DNA of 64,000 nt from Clostridia bacterium (GTDB taxonomy: Bacteria; Bacillota; Clostridia; Christensenellales; DTU072): the NCBI GenBank assembly GCA_017403145.1, contig JAFQOO010000010.1, forward strand, positions 32,151-96,150. Direction: 5' to 3'. Every line of letters begins with the position of its first letter. The first letter of the stretch is position 1. Positions 34,001-42,789 of this stretch are shown here, one piece after another. The notes under the pieces are model-generated. The model did no database searches, was not told the origin of the DNA, and saw only the letters and a list, made by a program, of their open reading frames with translations. A program made the position numbers and the translations under genes.

Positions 34001-37000
34001 TTGTAAAGTAGTACCATAAACGGTCATTTCCGCCATAATAAGCATATATTGAGCACCTATATTACCGGTGATAACACCGTGCTTCTTCAAGTGGTCCTCA
34101 TCATAAATCCACTCGATTTGAGATGCGTGATAAGGAATGGTCGAACCGCTAAAGATTACGTATACTTCTTCGGGGAAATAGATATTATAGGGGTCGATAT
34201 AGAACTCGTCGCGAGCTTGTTGATAGTTTTCTAGTGAACCATCGGGAACCTCGGAAAGGATTTCGTTTTGACCATTCTTGACTACGTAGGTGTACTCAAC
34301 CTGTCTATTGATGGTTTGAAGGTTTAGAGTTAGGTAGTTGCCTAGATGTGCATCATTATCGATAAAGTTATAGAGTTCCGAGGTATAGGTATTGCCCTCG
34401 CTTACGTATTGAACGCGGAACTTTCTTATCTTTGCAACAATGTTGCCACCCTTTACGGAAGTACCTACCAAGCTGATATCACGACTGATTACCCATTCGA
34501 TATCGGTTAGAGTAATTTCGGCGCCAAGCTTTTGTAGACCTTCGTTTTCGATGCTATCTACGTCGTAGTCGTTAGCGAAAGTTAGACGTAGTTTAGAGGG
34601 TAGAGTATAGTTACTATTTTCATATCCGCCCGTTGATAGAGGATATATTACGTTAGTATTGCCATCCACGTTAAACAATCTAGCATCGCTGGGAGTGGGG
34701 TCTACTACGAAAGTATAGTTGTTAACCTTCTTGTTGTCCTTGATAACGGTGGACATCAAGGGATAGTAGTTACCTACCTTCGCAACGTTGGTATAACCGC
34801 TTTCTAGAGTAGAAATGGTTTCGGGAGCACGATTTAGATAGCTTACTCTTACCGCAAACTTGAATATCGTGTCGTTTTCGCCACCGGAGGATACGTTGCA
34901 ATAAACAACCTTGGTTGCACCTGCCATATTCAAATAGTAGATGCTATCGGGGTTAGTTGCATCGTCGATTTCCCAATCAACGTTAACTTCACCAAGATTT
35001 ATTAGCGTTTGATTGTCGAGGTTCAATCTACCTCTTGCAAGTGCAGTGGTGGGGATAATGGGGTTCAAGGGGTCGATTACGATTTCAACGTCTCCGCTAT
35101 ATGCGTAACCATCGCCAAAGCCAAAGTTGAGCTCGTCGATACCAACTTGTTGTGCGTCGAATTTGTAAACGTTATTAGTGGTAATCGAGTTGACTGCTTC
35201 GGTCTTGAACTTGTTAGTGAAGGTTATGGAGCCTTGCTCTGCACTATCCGCCCAATTTTGCTTATTCCATATAATAACGGTCTTCTCCTTTTCTACGCTA
35301 TCTGCATAGTATTCGGGATAGAAGGTTACGTACTTGGTTGTCGGTTCTTTGTTTTCTTCGGTTACAATGAACGATACCTTGAACTCGGAAAGTATGGATA
35401 TGAGCGTAAAGTCGTTGAATTCAACAACGTTATTTACCAAATCTTCAACCTTGTTGAATACCCAAGTATCGGCGTAGAATTCCATTTCTATTTCTTCGCC
35501 AACGGTACGTTCTATACCATTTCCGTTACCTACACAGCCATAAATGGTATACTTAAATCCACCATTTACCAAAATGTCGTCGTCAACTAGGTTTACCTTT
35601 TCGTTGTTCTTTTCTATCTTCCATAGTACGTTAGGAACAACGGGAGCATAGTTAGATACAAAAGCGGGATAATATATGGTTACGCCCTCGTTCTCTTTGG
35701 TGCCTTGTACTTCGCTATTGAATACGATGTTGGGCTTTGTGTCCTCGTCGTCAAGGGATTCTTTTAGTGCGCCAAGAGCGGTGCTTTGTGCTGTAGTCAT
35801 TCCCGTGTATACGCTCAAGTTGTAGAAATCTTCCGCACTCAAAGTGGTGGGCAAATCTTGAACGCGCATTGCGAATGGATTTTCCGCCTTTAAGGAGTTT
35901 GGATATTCTTGAGGACGAGTCAAGGTTCTGTTTAGAACGAAGACTTGCATAATATAGTGTTGTTCTTTATCAACGTCATCAAAGCTTGCTAGTGATGCGT
36001 GGAACAAATAGTATGCACCGCCATATTCTCCACCATTATAAACGTAGTTGCCCTCGCCATTCATAGTAAAGGGTGCGACGTCTTTATTATAAAGAGTCCA
36101 CTTTATTTGTTGCTCTACGTATTCGTCAGAACCATTATACTTGAATGATGCGGTAGAGGGAACCTTGAAGGTTTCTCTGTCGTAGGGGTCTATATAATAG
36201 ATACCCTCTATTAGTACGCTTTGACCTTCCGAAGTCTTGGAAGAGTAATATACCTTTTCAAGTACGCGATTGGGGAATTCTACTATCAAGCGTAGGGTGT
36301 TGTTACCATCGGGCAAGGTTACTCTAAAGTATAGAGCATCGTTAACTTCATATCCGTATTCTTTAGAAAGGGTATGTCCTATATTATTATAGGTAACGGT
36401 AGTCAAGGTGGTGTACTTGTCGTTATCGTCAGCGTGGCGTAATTCGTATACGATATCGTCGCTTTCGCTAAATTGATAGATAACGTCGCCGAAGGTAACC
36501 TTGATATCTTTAGGTAGAGTAAAGGTACCATCTCCGTCAAGAGCATATTGGTCGTAAACCAAATAGTTTGCGCTTATATTATACTTGTTATGAGAAATTT
36601 GACCTGCACGAAGCTGTCTTACCGATACGTACAATCTTATTTCCTGAACCTCGCCATTGTAACCTTCGATAGAGTTGGTTGCAAACAAGGTGGAGTTGAG
36701 TCCCGACGAAGTAATATGAGCCTTAATCTTTTCGATATCGAATTGAGTTTCGTCGTTATCCATCGCGAAGTTAACGCTGGGCTTCCACTCTCCCATTAAA
36801 CCGAACTTGATATCGTAGCTACTTATATACGCCGCAGTTTGGTCGGGTATGATAGCGGTAGGTAGATTTTCAATCAAGGTATCAAGAGGTAGGTAGTCGT
36901 ATACGTTGACGATTTCCAAAGTACCGTTTACTATTTGATATAGTCCAACGTTATCGGTATGGTATTTGGAGAAGTTAACGTTCTTACCATAGAAGCTAAT

Positions 37001-40000
37001 GTGTCTCTTGAACTTTTGACCATTAGGTAGAGTGGTATATAGCTTAATGATACGAGTAGAGGTAAAGTTGAAGAAATCACTCTTGATATTCTTAACCTCT
37101 GCTCCTTGGTGAATGGTTTCGCCACTAATTAGGCTGGTTGCGGTTTCGTCTGCGTACCATTTCAAATCGGTATATTTTACTTTACCGCTATTAGCGTATT
37201 CAATGGTAAACTCGGTGCCGATATTGTAACCTTCGTTATTATCGTATATTAGTTCGCCATTTTCTTCGAAAATTTCCACAGCTTCGTTATATGCCTCGTT
37301 TTCTCCAACCAAAGTATTATCCTTTAGGAAGGTGAGTGTTACGTTAAAGGTTTGAACACAGCTACCGGTGGTTAGTTTTTCGATATCGAAACGGAAGATT
37401 ACGTGGGTGGAGGTAATCGTTACGTTAGGATTGGTGGTAGTCGTATTGCCATATATGAGGTCGTCGAAGTTTTCGGGTAGCTCGTAATCAAGGTCGTTCA
37501 CTCTTACGGTATCGGCAAACGATAACGATACGTTCTTGAATAGATACTCGATATACTCGCTGGGAGTACATAGACCATCGGCGTTTGTTAGAGCAAAGAA
37601 CTTGTTGAAAGTAATGCTAATGGTGTTCTTGCCGGTAACCTTGATGATTTGATGTCCGTTTTCGCCAAGCACGGGAAGGGTTACACCATCTATTTCTTGG
37701 GTTTCCCCTCTTACACGCTCAATTTCGGTTACGAGCGTTACCGCACTAACGTTATTTTCGTCTTTAGCGGTTAGGTTCTTGTTAAAGTTACCAAAGTTGA
37801 TATCACCAAGAACTCTGGGCATAACCATAAAGCCCATCTTGATTTCTTTGTAAACTATATCTCCGTTCTCGTCGCGCGTACCTTCGTCGATTAAACCCCT
37901 AAGGAAGATAATGTCGTCTTCATATTTACCCATATTATAATAGGTTGAGGAGCCTAGAGGACTTTGTAGTACCGCTAGGAACTCGTCGAGGTTTATCCAA
38001 GAGATATCTATACTGTTACCACGGGTACGTGAACCATCGTCGAAGCCTATATCTATCTTATTGATACCACCGTTTATAGTTAGGTCGTCGTATAGCTTTT
38101 GGGCTATATCGTCATAGGTATCGATAATCATATAGTATATGGTTTCAAATTCTACCATTTCGTAGCTGTCGATGGATGCAAGACCATAAATACGATTTTC
38201 ATTTACCTTTACGTTTGCATATACGAGGTTAAGCTCGATGGTTTGTTCAAGCACGCCTACGTTATCACTAACGCTCTTAACGTCTGCATATACGCTTAAC
38301 GTACCGCCCTTTGTTCCTACGAAATAACCTTGTGCGTTAACGCGGTCGCCGTTAGCATCTAAAACGGGGTCGCCGTTAGCATCTTTTAGATACCAAGTTA
38401 CGTCAAACCTACGGTCGTCCATACCGCTTTCGGCGGGGAATTGTAGTATAACCGACGTAGGAAGAATATATTCGATAAAGGGATTTAGTCCCTTACCATC
38501 GGTGCCTTCTACAAAGTATCTTCTACTATGCTCTACTTTGTTTGCAACACCGGGTACTATTTCCTTACCCTCGTCGTTATATCTTCTGATAACAACTTGA
38601 ATATCCTTGTCTTCCGCGTCTATGAAACGTACGTTACTATAATTTACAGAATGGTTATGTACTATCATTTCGAGGGTTTGGGTGAGTTCGCCATCACCTA
38701 TGATACCTCTTACGCGCATAAAGGTTTCTTCTGCAAAAGCATTTATTATTTCTGATTGCTCGTTGATAACGTTGTTTTCGGCTATCCAAGTTACGGGATA
38801 TCCTATGGTTTGCATTCTACCTTGATACATAACGTTTACATAAACGATATTGGGCAAGGTCTTTTCGTTGGAGCTTTCGCTATAGGGGTCGAAGTCAAAG
38901 TAGTCGTTTTCTACGCTTTCGTTTTTGTCAAAGCTTGCAAGACTTACCTTAACCGCCTCTCTGGTGGTTGCTTCGTTATTGATAGTTACGCCATCTGCTA
39001 AATATTGGATAGAGGTAATTGCAAAAGTCGTAAGTGCTCTGGTTCCAATAACACGAGTGGGGCATACTACTTCGAGGGTAACGCTTTGTTTACCTACCAA
39101 GTCGTCGCCAAAATAGCAATCGGTATACTTGGTTCTACCATTATCAAGAGGATGAACGGAGCGGTCGATAGTTACGTTATCGGCTACCTTGATACTCCAA
39201 TCGAGTGCTTTGTTATAATATCCGTCGCACATTGGGTCGGTCTTAACGTAGTTAGCGGGCTCGTTACCAATTATTCTATAATGGTCGGTTTCAAAGTAAA
39301 TTCTTACTTCGTTTTCTAGCTTATCTCCGTTATACTTGGTGATTGCAGGTATAACGTAGGTAGAGGTTACCAAGCTATCGATGGTATAATAACCTGCGTT
39401 TTCACTATTTATTTGTACGTGTTTTACCTTCTTGGCTTGTACTACTATTACAATAGCCATATCAAGGGTATTGTACTTTTGTACAACGGTAAACTCACCG
39501 CCGGAGTAGTTAATCTTGCTTTCATCAAAGCCCCAATCAAATTCGGGTAGATATTCGTACTTAACGTTGGGTGAACCGGTGTATTCGTAGAAAGCAAGAA
39601 CCAAGGTTTCGGGTGATAGACCGCTACCATCGTTTTCTTCTCTATACTTGAAGGGATAATATTTTTCTCCCCTAGCATCGGCTTCGCTCTTTTCGATTGA
39701 ATATTGATACGGGTCGATACTTACGCGCGCGACAATAGGTATATTATTATAATAGTCGCCACTATTTACCTTGAAGTTTCTACCTTCCACGGTAATATCG
39801 ATAGTAAACTCTTGTTCGGTTATCGAGCCTTTACCGATAACAACCTTATATTGAGCCTTCTTTAGACCACCCATTAGGTTAGCGATATTATCGTTATTAT
39901 ATGGGAAATCTACGAACTCATAGGGAAGAGCTCCTCTGGTATTATCCTCGTAAACTACACCGATTGTAGAAGGAATGGGATTTTCAATAGAGGGGTCGAT

Positions 40001-42748
40001 TATCATTTGATAGCCGGTGCTATCGTCCACGGTTTCGTACAAATCTCTTACCTTCTTGGTTCCGTTAACGATATCGGTTATAAACATTCTATAAGTAATG
40101 TTTTGACCAAATAGTTGTGCTTTGGGATAATACTCGTATACGCCCTCTTCAAAGTTTACCGATTCGGGGTCAAAGGTTAGTATAAAGTCTACAGCCTTAG
40201 TGCCGAATGAGATAGATGCTTTATCTACCCACTTTGCTTCGTAACGAGAGGTCCAACGTTCTTCCTCTATAAGATTTACAACGGGTGTTACGTATTCACT
40301 TGCATTTGCAAGGTCGCCGGGTTGTTCAAAGTCAATATTAACTTTGAGCTCTGCAATAAAGTCTTCTACGCCCAAAATATCCTTTAGGGGGTCTTTCTTC
40401 TTAGCGCCCGTCTTTTCGTCGTATATAGGACTTATAATCAAGGAAATAAAGTCAGAGGCGGGTAAAGTCTTACCGCACTTGTCGCATATACCATCTTTAT
40501 CTCCGTCAAGGTGTTCGCCAAGCGCAATCTTTGCATCTTGGGCTAAAATTTCGAGTGCGTTAACTATGGTATCGAAATCCCAAACCGCTTTATTTTCGGT
40601 TAGTTGGTTGATTTGTGATACTATAGCACTTCTAGGCATCTTATATTTAACGCCTAGTACGTAATTGTTGATAAGTATTTCTTCGGGGCTATCGATATTA
40701 GAACAAATATCTACAAAGGGATTTCCGTTCAACAAGACCTTTGCGTTAACGTAGAAAGCATCGCCCTTTTGCCACAAGTCCATAGTTATATATAACGTGT
40801 CGCTAACTTTCAAAACGTAATTGGTGTTATTACCACTTATATCCCCTATAAACAAGCCCATTAGCTTGGATATATCGTTGCTTTCTTTACCTTGAGTGCG
40901 TAAGGTTCCCTCAACGTGTACGTTGATGGTTTCGGGATTATCAAACTCTTCAAAGGTGTCGAAGTAACCGATTTCTTCTCTATCCGGGAATGCAATGTCT
41001 AGACCTTCTTCCGCAACGTTTACGCTTCTCAAGGTCAAAACAAAGATTTCTTGTTCACCGACTTTAGCGGTAATAGCTACGTCGTCGGTAAGAGTATCCC
41101 AAGCAATCTCTAAAGCAAGGTCGTCGAAGTAACCAAGCTCTATAATATCTTTGATTAGTCCTTCTTCCAAGCCCAAGCTGTTTGCCAATACGGATATTAT
41201 AGTAGCATCCGATTCACCAATGATTTGGGTAACCAATTCTTTATCTATGGTGATATAGAACACTCCGTCTTCGCTTCTTATCTTAGAAATGTATGCGTTG
41301 AATTCTTCGTTATCCTTCAAAGAGGTGTTTTCGTCAACGGAAGGTGCGAATAATCCGCCTATCTCAAAGTCGAATTGCAACAAGTTCATTGCTCTTTCGA
41401 GTAGTATTTGCAATTCTTCCGACATATTTAGTCCGTTAATCTTAACGCGAGGTAGTCCTAACTTATCGTAGCTCATAAAGTCGCCAAGATAGTTGTCGAA
41501 CAAGCCCTTTCCGTCAAGATATACCACGCCGTCCTTATACATAGCACCAAAAATTCTTTCCTCGATAGAATATGCTCCACCTTGATTTTCGGTACGATTT
41601 ACTATATCGATAAATAGTTCGTTTTTGGAATTATCGTTGGTGCTAAAATTGCCCTTGATTTCTGCGTCGAATGTTTGGTCAAAGTAAGGAACGTATAGGT
41701 CGCCCACAAAGTGCATAGAGCTTACGCTCTTGCTTACGTAATTATTGTTTTCGGGATTATCGAATTGGGTTAATCTAATGTTTCCTCTTTCGTAAGAGGT
41801 AGCATAGCTAACGTCAAAGTAATAGGTATCGATATTGTTTGCTTGGTTGCCGGCAAAAGTAATATTAAAGTCGGTGATATTGCTTTCTCCGTTTGCTTGG
41901 GTTTCCAAAACGGTAAGCATTTCCGCGTTAAATCTACCTATTTGTACTCTACCGAGGTCGCTTAGCTTGAAGCCCATAAACTTTTGGGTTATAGCATCTA
42001 GCTTATCGCCCTTGTTTACTCCGTTTGCATCTTCTTCACCAAACGCGCCTACGTTGTTGGTGATAAAGTTATTTACGGTGGTCTTTAGAGGGTCAAGGTT
42101 GATTTCCTTGACGGTTACGTTATATTCGCTATCAGAGAGGATAATTTTAGAAATGTTTTGGCTTTCTACCGAACCTGCCATAGCTTCGATACTGTCAGCA
42201 AAGTCAACCGAGAATAACGTATGCTCCATATCGAGAGAGGTTACAGCTTCGTAGAAAAGTTGGAAGGTGGAAGTTCCGCCAAAGGCTTCCATCAATATGT
42301 ATTTATCGCCTATTTGTAGATACAAATCGTTGTCAACGTAGTAGACGAACATTGTATTCGCTTCGTTTACGTAGTCGAATACGCGCACCATAATTTCGCT
42401 ATCTTGTGCACGACCTAAATCGTAGTTAGCTTGATACTCTATACCGATATTGACGGAGCTTGCGCCAAGAGTGGTAACTAGAGTATAGCTGGAATCCACG
42501 TAACGAATACCGCTGGTCTTCTCGTCGATAAACTCGCCGGCATTAACCAAGCCCTCTTTGATTTCGCCAAAGATTTGTGCCTTGTTGATGGTAACCGACG
42601 ATATCGGCGGATTGCTTCCGCCCGAAGTATCGTTGTTAGACGAGTTGTCGTCCGCGGGATTATCGCCCGCGGGACTACAAGCAAGCAGTGCAACTGCTAA
42701 TGCTACTATTAGTAAAATCAGAATTAATCTCGGTAGTTTTCTGTTCAT
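31049..42748 (-). CDS. Giant lipoprotein, 3899 residues, with Ig-like repeats, MBG-like domains and C-terminal beta-helix
   Basis: Signal peptide with lipobox ALLACS, then a Ser/Asp/Asn/Gly linker. Residues about 50-700 form a domain shared with the two following lipoproteins (for example LYLQIGDKYILMEAFGG and LMGLFIGDISGNNTNYVL). A cysteine-pair loop DGDKDGICDKCG lies near 745. Residues about 850-3200 carry many modules with a core DPY...LP..v.v.F.dG......W, resembling group 4 bacterial Ig-like domains. From about 3220 there are MBG-type modules (FEYTGEYFDVPVNGLP, NINKRKVILNV-like strands), and from about 3660 a right-handed beta-helix with pectate-lyase-like rungs (SVKVGKEASSL..., NTLYISDTSF, GSLELRNSELYENMNGVYL). 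The gene ends inside element A. Likely a surface adhesin or glycan-binding scaffold (inference); no protease or glycosidase motif was recognised. Confidence 0.85.
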   Translation of the reverse strand: MNRKLPRLILILLIVALAVALLACSPAGDNPADDNSSNNDTSGGSNPPISSVTINKAQIFGEIKEGLVNAGEFIDEKTSGIRYVDSSYTLVTTLGASSVNIGIEYQANYDLGRAQDSEIMVRVFDYVNEANTMFVYYVDNDLYLQIGDKYILMEAFGGTSTFQLFYEAVTSLDMEHTLFSVDFADSIEAMAGSVESQNISKIILSDSEYNVTVKEINLDPLKTTVNNFITNNVGAFGEEDANGVNKGDKLDAITQKFMGFKLSDLGRVQIGRFNAEMLTVLETQANGESNITDFNITFAGNQANNIDTYYFDVSYATSYERGNIRLTQFDNPENNNYVSKSVSSMHFVGDLYVPYFDQTFDAEIKGNFSTNDNSKNELFIDIVNRTENQGGAYSIEERIFGAMYKDGVVYLDGKGLFDNYLGDFMSYDKLGLPRVKINGLNMSEELQILLERAMNLLQFDFEIGGLFAPSVDENTSLKDNEEFNAYISKIRSEDGVFYITIDKELVTQIIGESDATIISVLANSLGLEEGLIKDIIELGYFDDLALEIAWDTLTDDVAITAKVGEQEIFVLTLRSVNVAEEGLDIAFPDREEIGYFDTFEEFDNPETINVHVEGTLRTQGKESNDISKLMGLFIGDISGNNTNYVLKVSDTLYITMDLWQKGDAFYVNAKVLLNGNPFVDICSNIDSPEEILINNYVLGVKYKMPRSAIVSQINQLTENKAVWDFDTIVNALEILAQDAKIALGEHLDGDKDGICDKCGKTLPASDFISLIISPIYDEKTGAKKKDPLKDILGVEDFIAELKVNIDFEQPGDLANASEYVTPVVNLIEEERWTSRYEAKWVDKASISFGTKAVDFILTFDPESVNFEEGVYEYYPKAQLFGQNITYRMFITDIVNGTKKVRDLYETVDDSTGYQMIIDPSIENPIPSTIGVVYEDNTRGALPYEFVDFPYNNDNIANLMGGLKKAQYKVVIGKGSITEQEFTIDITVEGRNFKVNSGDYYNNIPIVARVSIDPYQYSIEKSEADARGEKYYPFKYREENDGSGLSPETLVLAFYEYTGSPNVKYEYLPEFDWGFDESKINYSGGEFTVVQKYNTLDMAIVIVVQAKKVKHVQINSENAGYYTIDSLVTSTYVIPAITKYNGDKLENEVRIYFETDHYRIIGNEPANYVKTDPMCDGYYNKALDWSIKVADNVTIDRSVHPLDNGRTKYTDCYFGDDLVGKQSVTLEVVCPTRVIGTRALTTFAITSIQYLADGVTINNEATTREAVKVSLASFDKNESVENDYFDFDPYSESSNEKTLPNIVYVNVMYQGRMQTIGYPVTWIAENNVINEQSEIINAFAEETFMRVRGIIGDGELTQTLEMIVHNHSVNYSNVRFIDAEDKDIQVVIRRYNDEGKEIVPGVANKVEHSRRYFVEGTDGKGLNPFIEYILPTSVILQFPAESGMDDRRFDVTWYLKDANGDPVLDANGDRVNAQGYFVGTKGGTLSVYADVKSVSDNVGVLEQTIELNLVYANVKVNENRIYGLASIDSYEMVEFETIYYMIIDTYDDIAQKLYDDLTINGGINKIDIGFDDGSRTRGNSIDISWINLDEFLAVLQSPLGSSTYYNMGKYEDDIIFLRGLIDEGTRDENGDIVYKEIKMGFMVMPRVLGDINFGNFNKNLTAKDENNVSAVTLVTEIERVRGETQEIDGVTLPVLGENGHQIIKVTGKNTISITFNKFFALTNADGLCTPSEYIEYLFKNVSLSFADTVRVNDLDYELPENFDDLIYGNTTTTNPNVTITSTHVIFRFDIEKLTTGSCVQTFNVTLTFLKDNTLVGENEAYNEAVEIFEENGELIYDNNEGYNIGTEFTIEYANSGKVKYTDLKWYADETATSLISGETIHQGAEVKNIKSDFFNFTSTRIIKLYTTLPNGQKFKRHISFYGKNVNFSKYHTDNVGLYQIVNGTLEIVNVYDYLPLDTLIENLPTAIIPDQTAAYISSYDIKFGLMGEWKPSVNFAMDNDETQFDIEKIKAHITSSGLNSTLFATNSIEGYNGEVQEIRLYVSVRQLRAGQISHNKYNISANYLVYDQYALDGDGTFTLPKDIKVTFGDVIYQFSESDDIVYELRHADDNDKYTTLTTVTYNNIGHTLSKEYGYEVNDALYFRVTLPDGNNTLRLIVEFPNRVLEKVYYSSKTSEGQSVLIEGIYYIDPYDRETFKVPSTASFKYNGSDEYVEQQIKWTLYNKDVAPFTMNGEGNYVYNGGEYGGAYYLFHASLASFDDVDKEQHYIMQVFVLNRTLTRPQEYPNSLKAENPFAMRVQDLPTTLSAEDFYNLSVYTGMTTAQSTALGALKESLDDEDTKPNIVFNSEVQGTKENEGVTIYYPAFVSNYAPVVPNVLWKIEKNNEKVNLVDDDILVNGGFKYTIYGCVGNGNGIERTVGEEIEMEFYADTWVFNKVEDLVNNVVEFNDFTLISILSEFKVSFIVTEENKEPTTKYVTFYPEYYADSVEKEKTVIIWNKQNWADSAEQGSITFTNKFKTEAVNSITTNNVYKFDAQQVGIDELNFGFGDGYAYSGDVEIVIDPLNPIIPTTALARGRLNLDNQTLINLGEVNVDWEIDDATNPDSIYYLNMAGATKVVYCNVSSGGENDTIFKFAVRVSYLNRAPETISTLESGYTNVAKVGNYYPLMSTVIKDNKKVNNYTFVVDPTPSDARLFNVDGNTNVIYPLSTGGYENSNYTLPSKLRLTFANDYDVDSIENEGLQKLGAEITLTDIEWVISRDISLVGTSVKGGNIVAKIRKFRVQYVSEGNTYTSELYNFIDNDAHLGNYLTLNLQTINRQVEYTYVVKNGQNEILSEVPDGSLENYQQARDEFYIDPYNIYFPEEVYVIFSGSTIPYHASQIEWIYDEDHLKKHGVITGNIGAQYMLIMAEMTVYGTTLQVQFPIRARNIPVSKELEDGQTTMDPLSAGTLYVLAGIPVEEQLPTKLYYRFDYEDGTSEIASVPLTFPPKSLSTIKTDVVGRVYSHIEAKLGLVDDDNVFFTVKVIDPKLYALRSTVQNSAIGSAVPAQAYVNGGYVYDFIAIGVNAAGAYVPGPETNILPDRIIVSEDGEYMEIMNIDYDLENMIATIECRYTFLSFSDSPKLSGDKDATGENSDKMFLNFKVPIKSYAYNWIEEKVATFENTVYRFPLGTVVTASDMPLTTSGIAPIWELDGLNHNRAGEYKATCHYKNAYGDIIKGEITIIIERREIKATDFTWVNDADGINFRDRVYDGRTLEVKDYIQLGEFLREDGSYGPLNYTVQYSIDGRQNWQTEQPVQVKEFEDSPDYFVRIIVTDEDDYNYTGSVAFKMVINKCIINEEDIYFYNEIDALGNHVKIEESDYEYVDKNGASVTIPMKQVTYEYNGEERVPAIGGVPRGATTKAKYAVYDPNASQQAYSDAMPLGVGTYIMRAYFTEDQRNYTIGNVEFLILIHITKKQVVYSINPTFEYTGEYFDVPVNGLPENLGDIKVTYSYKNVTTNETLPAGSMIKDAGTYEVTVMIDGGRNYPSANLGDGSVYTSLYQQQVTINKRKVILNVNTISSEYLDELKPLDSAITLVSATNPNEPGLIGRYDTDLTTVFGKLSVAWTGGTLTYKHMVGNYPLAVVNKDNMLSKGGDEEKNAGFHKNYEFVAINDGTYQIVAERENTRIISNQEELAQAIQQLREGDTVIWYFMAGNYGTITINLNASVSIIGSYDLSSEEEIIAVSFQQVIVNKGAVLLDIVSFRDIANDSAVKVGKEASSLTVSRSRFARATANVLTNSTAIGTAAGYANTLYISDTSFMGYTTAIYMLGGSLELRNSELYENMNGVYLQKGNIVLDTNKFVANRGAAVNIAYASATTSIFDNIFDSNDIGIKTSVALRNDIRVQNTFRQNTITFEGWSEA

Positions 42749-42757
42749 TACTATTAT

Positions 42758-42783
42758 CCTCCCGACGGAGTTTGGCTCCGTCG
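42758..42783 (-). promoter_or_regulatory. Intercistronic hairpin abutting the ribosome site of the 3899-residue gene
   Basis: Between the two giant genes the minus-strand transcript can fold CGACGGAG/CTCCGTCG, eight perfect pairs with a five-base loop (42763-42783). The stem ends directly at the Shine-Dalgarno GGAGG (42758-42762), nine bases before the ATG. It lacks a T run, so it is more likely a translational or mRNA-stability element than a terminator. Confidence 0.6.
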
Positions 42784-42789
42784 TTTAAT

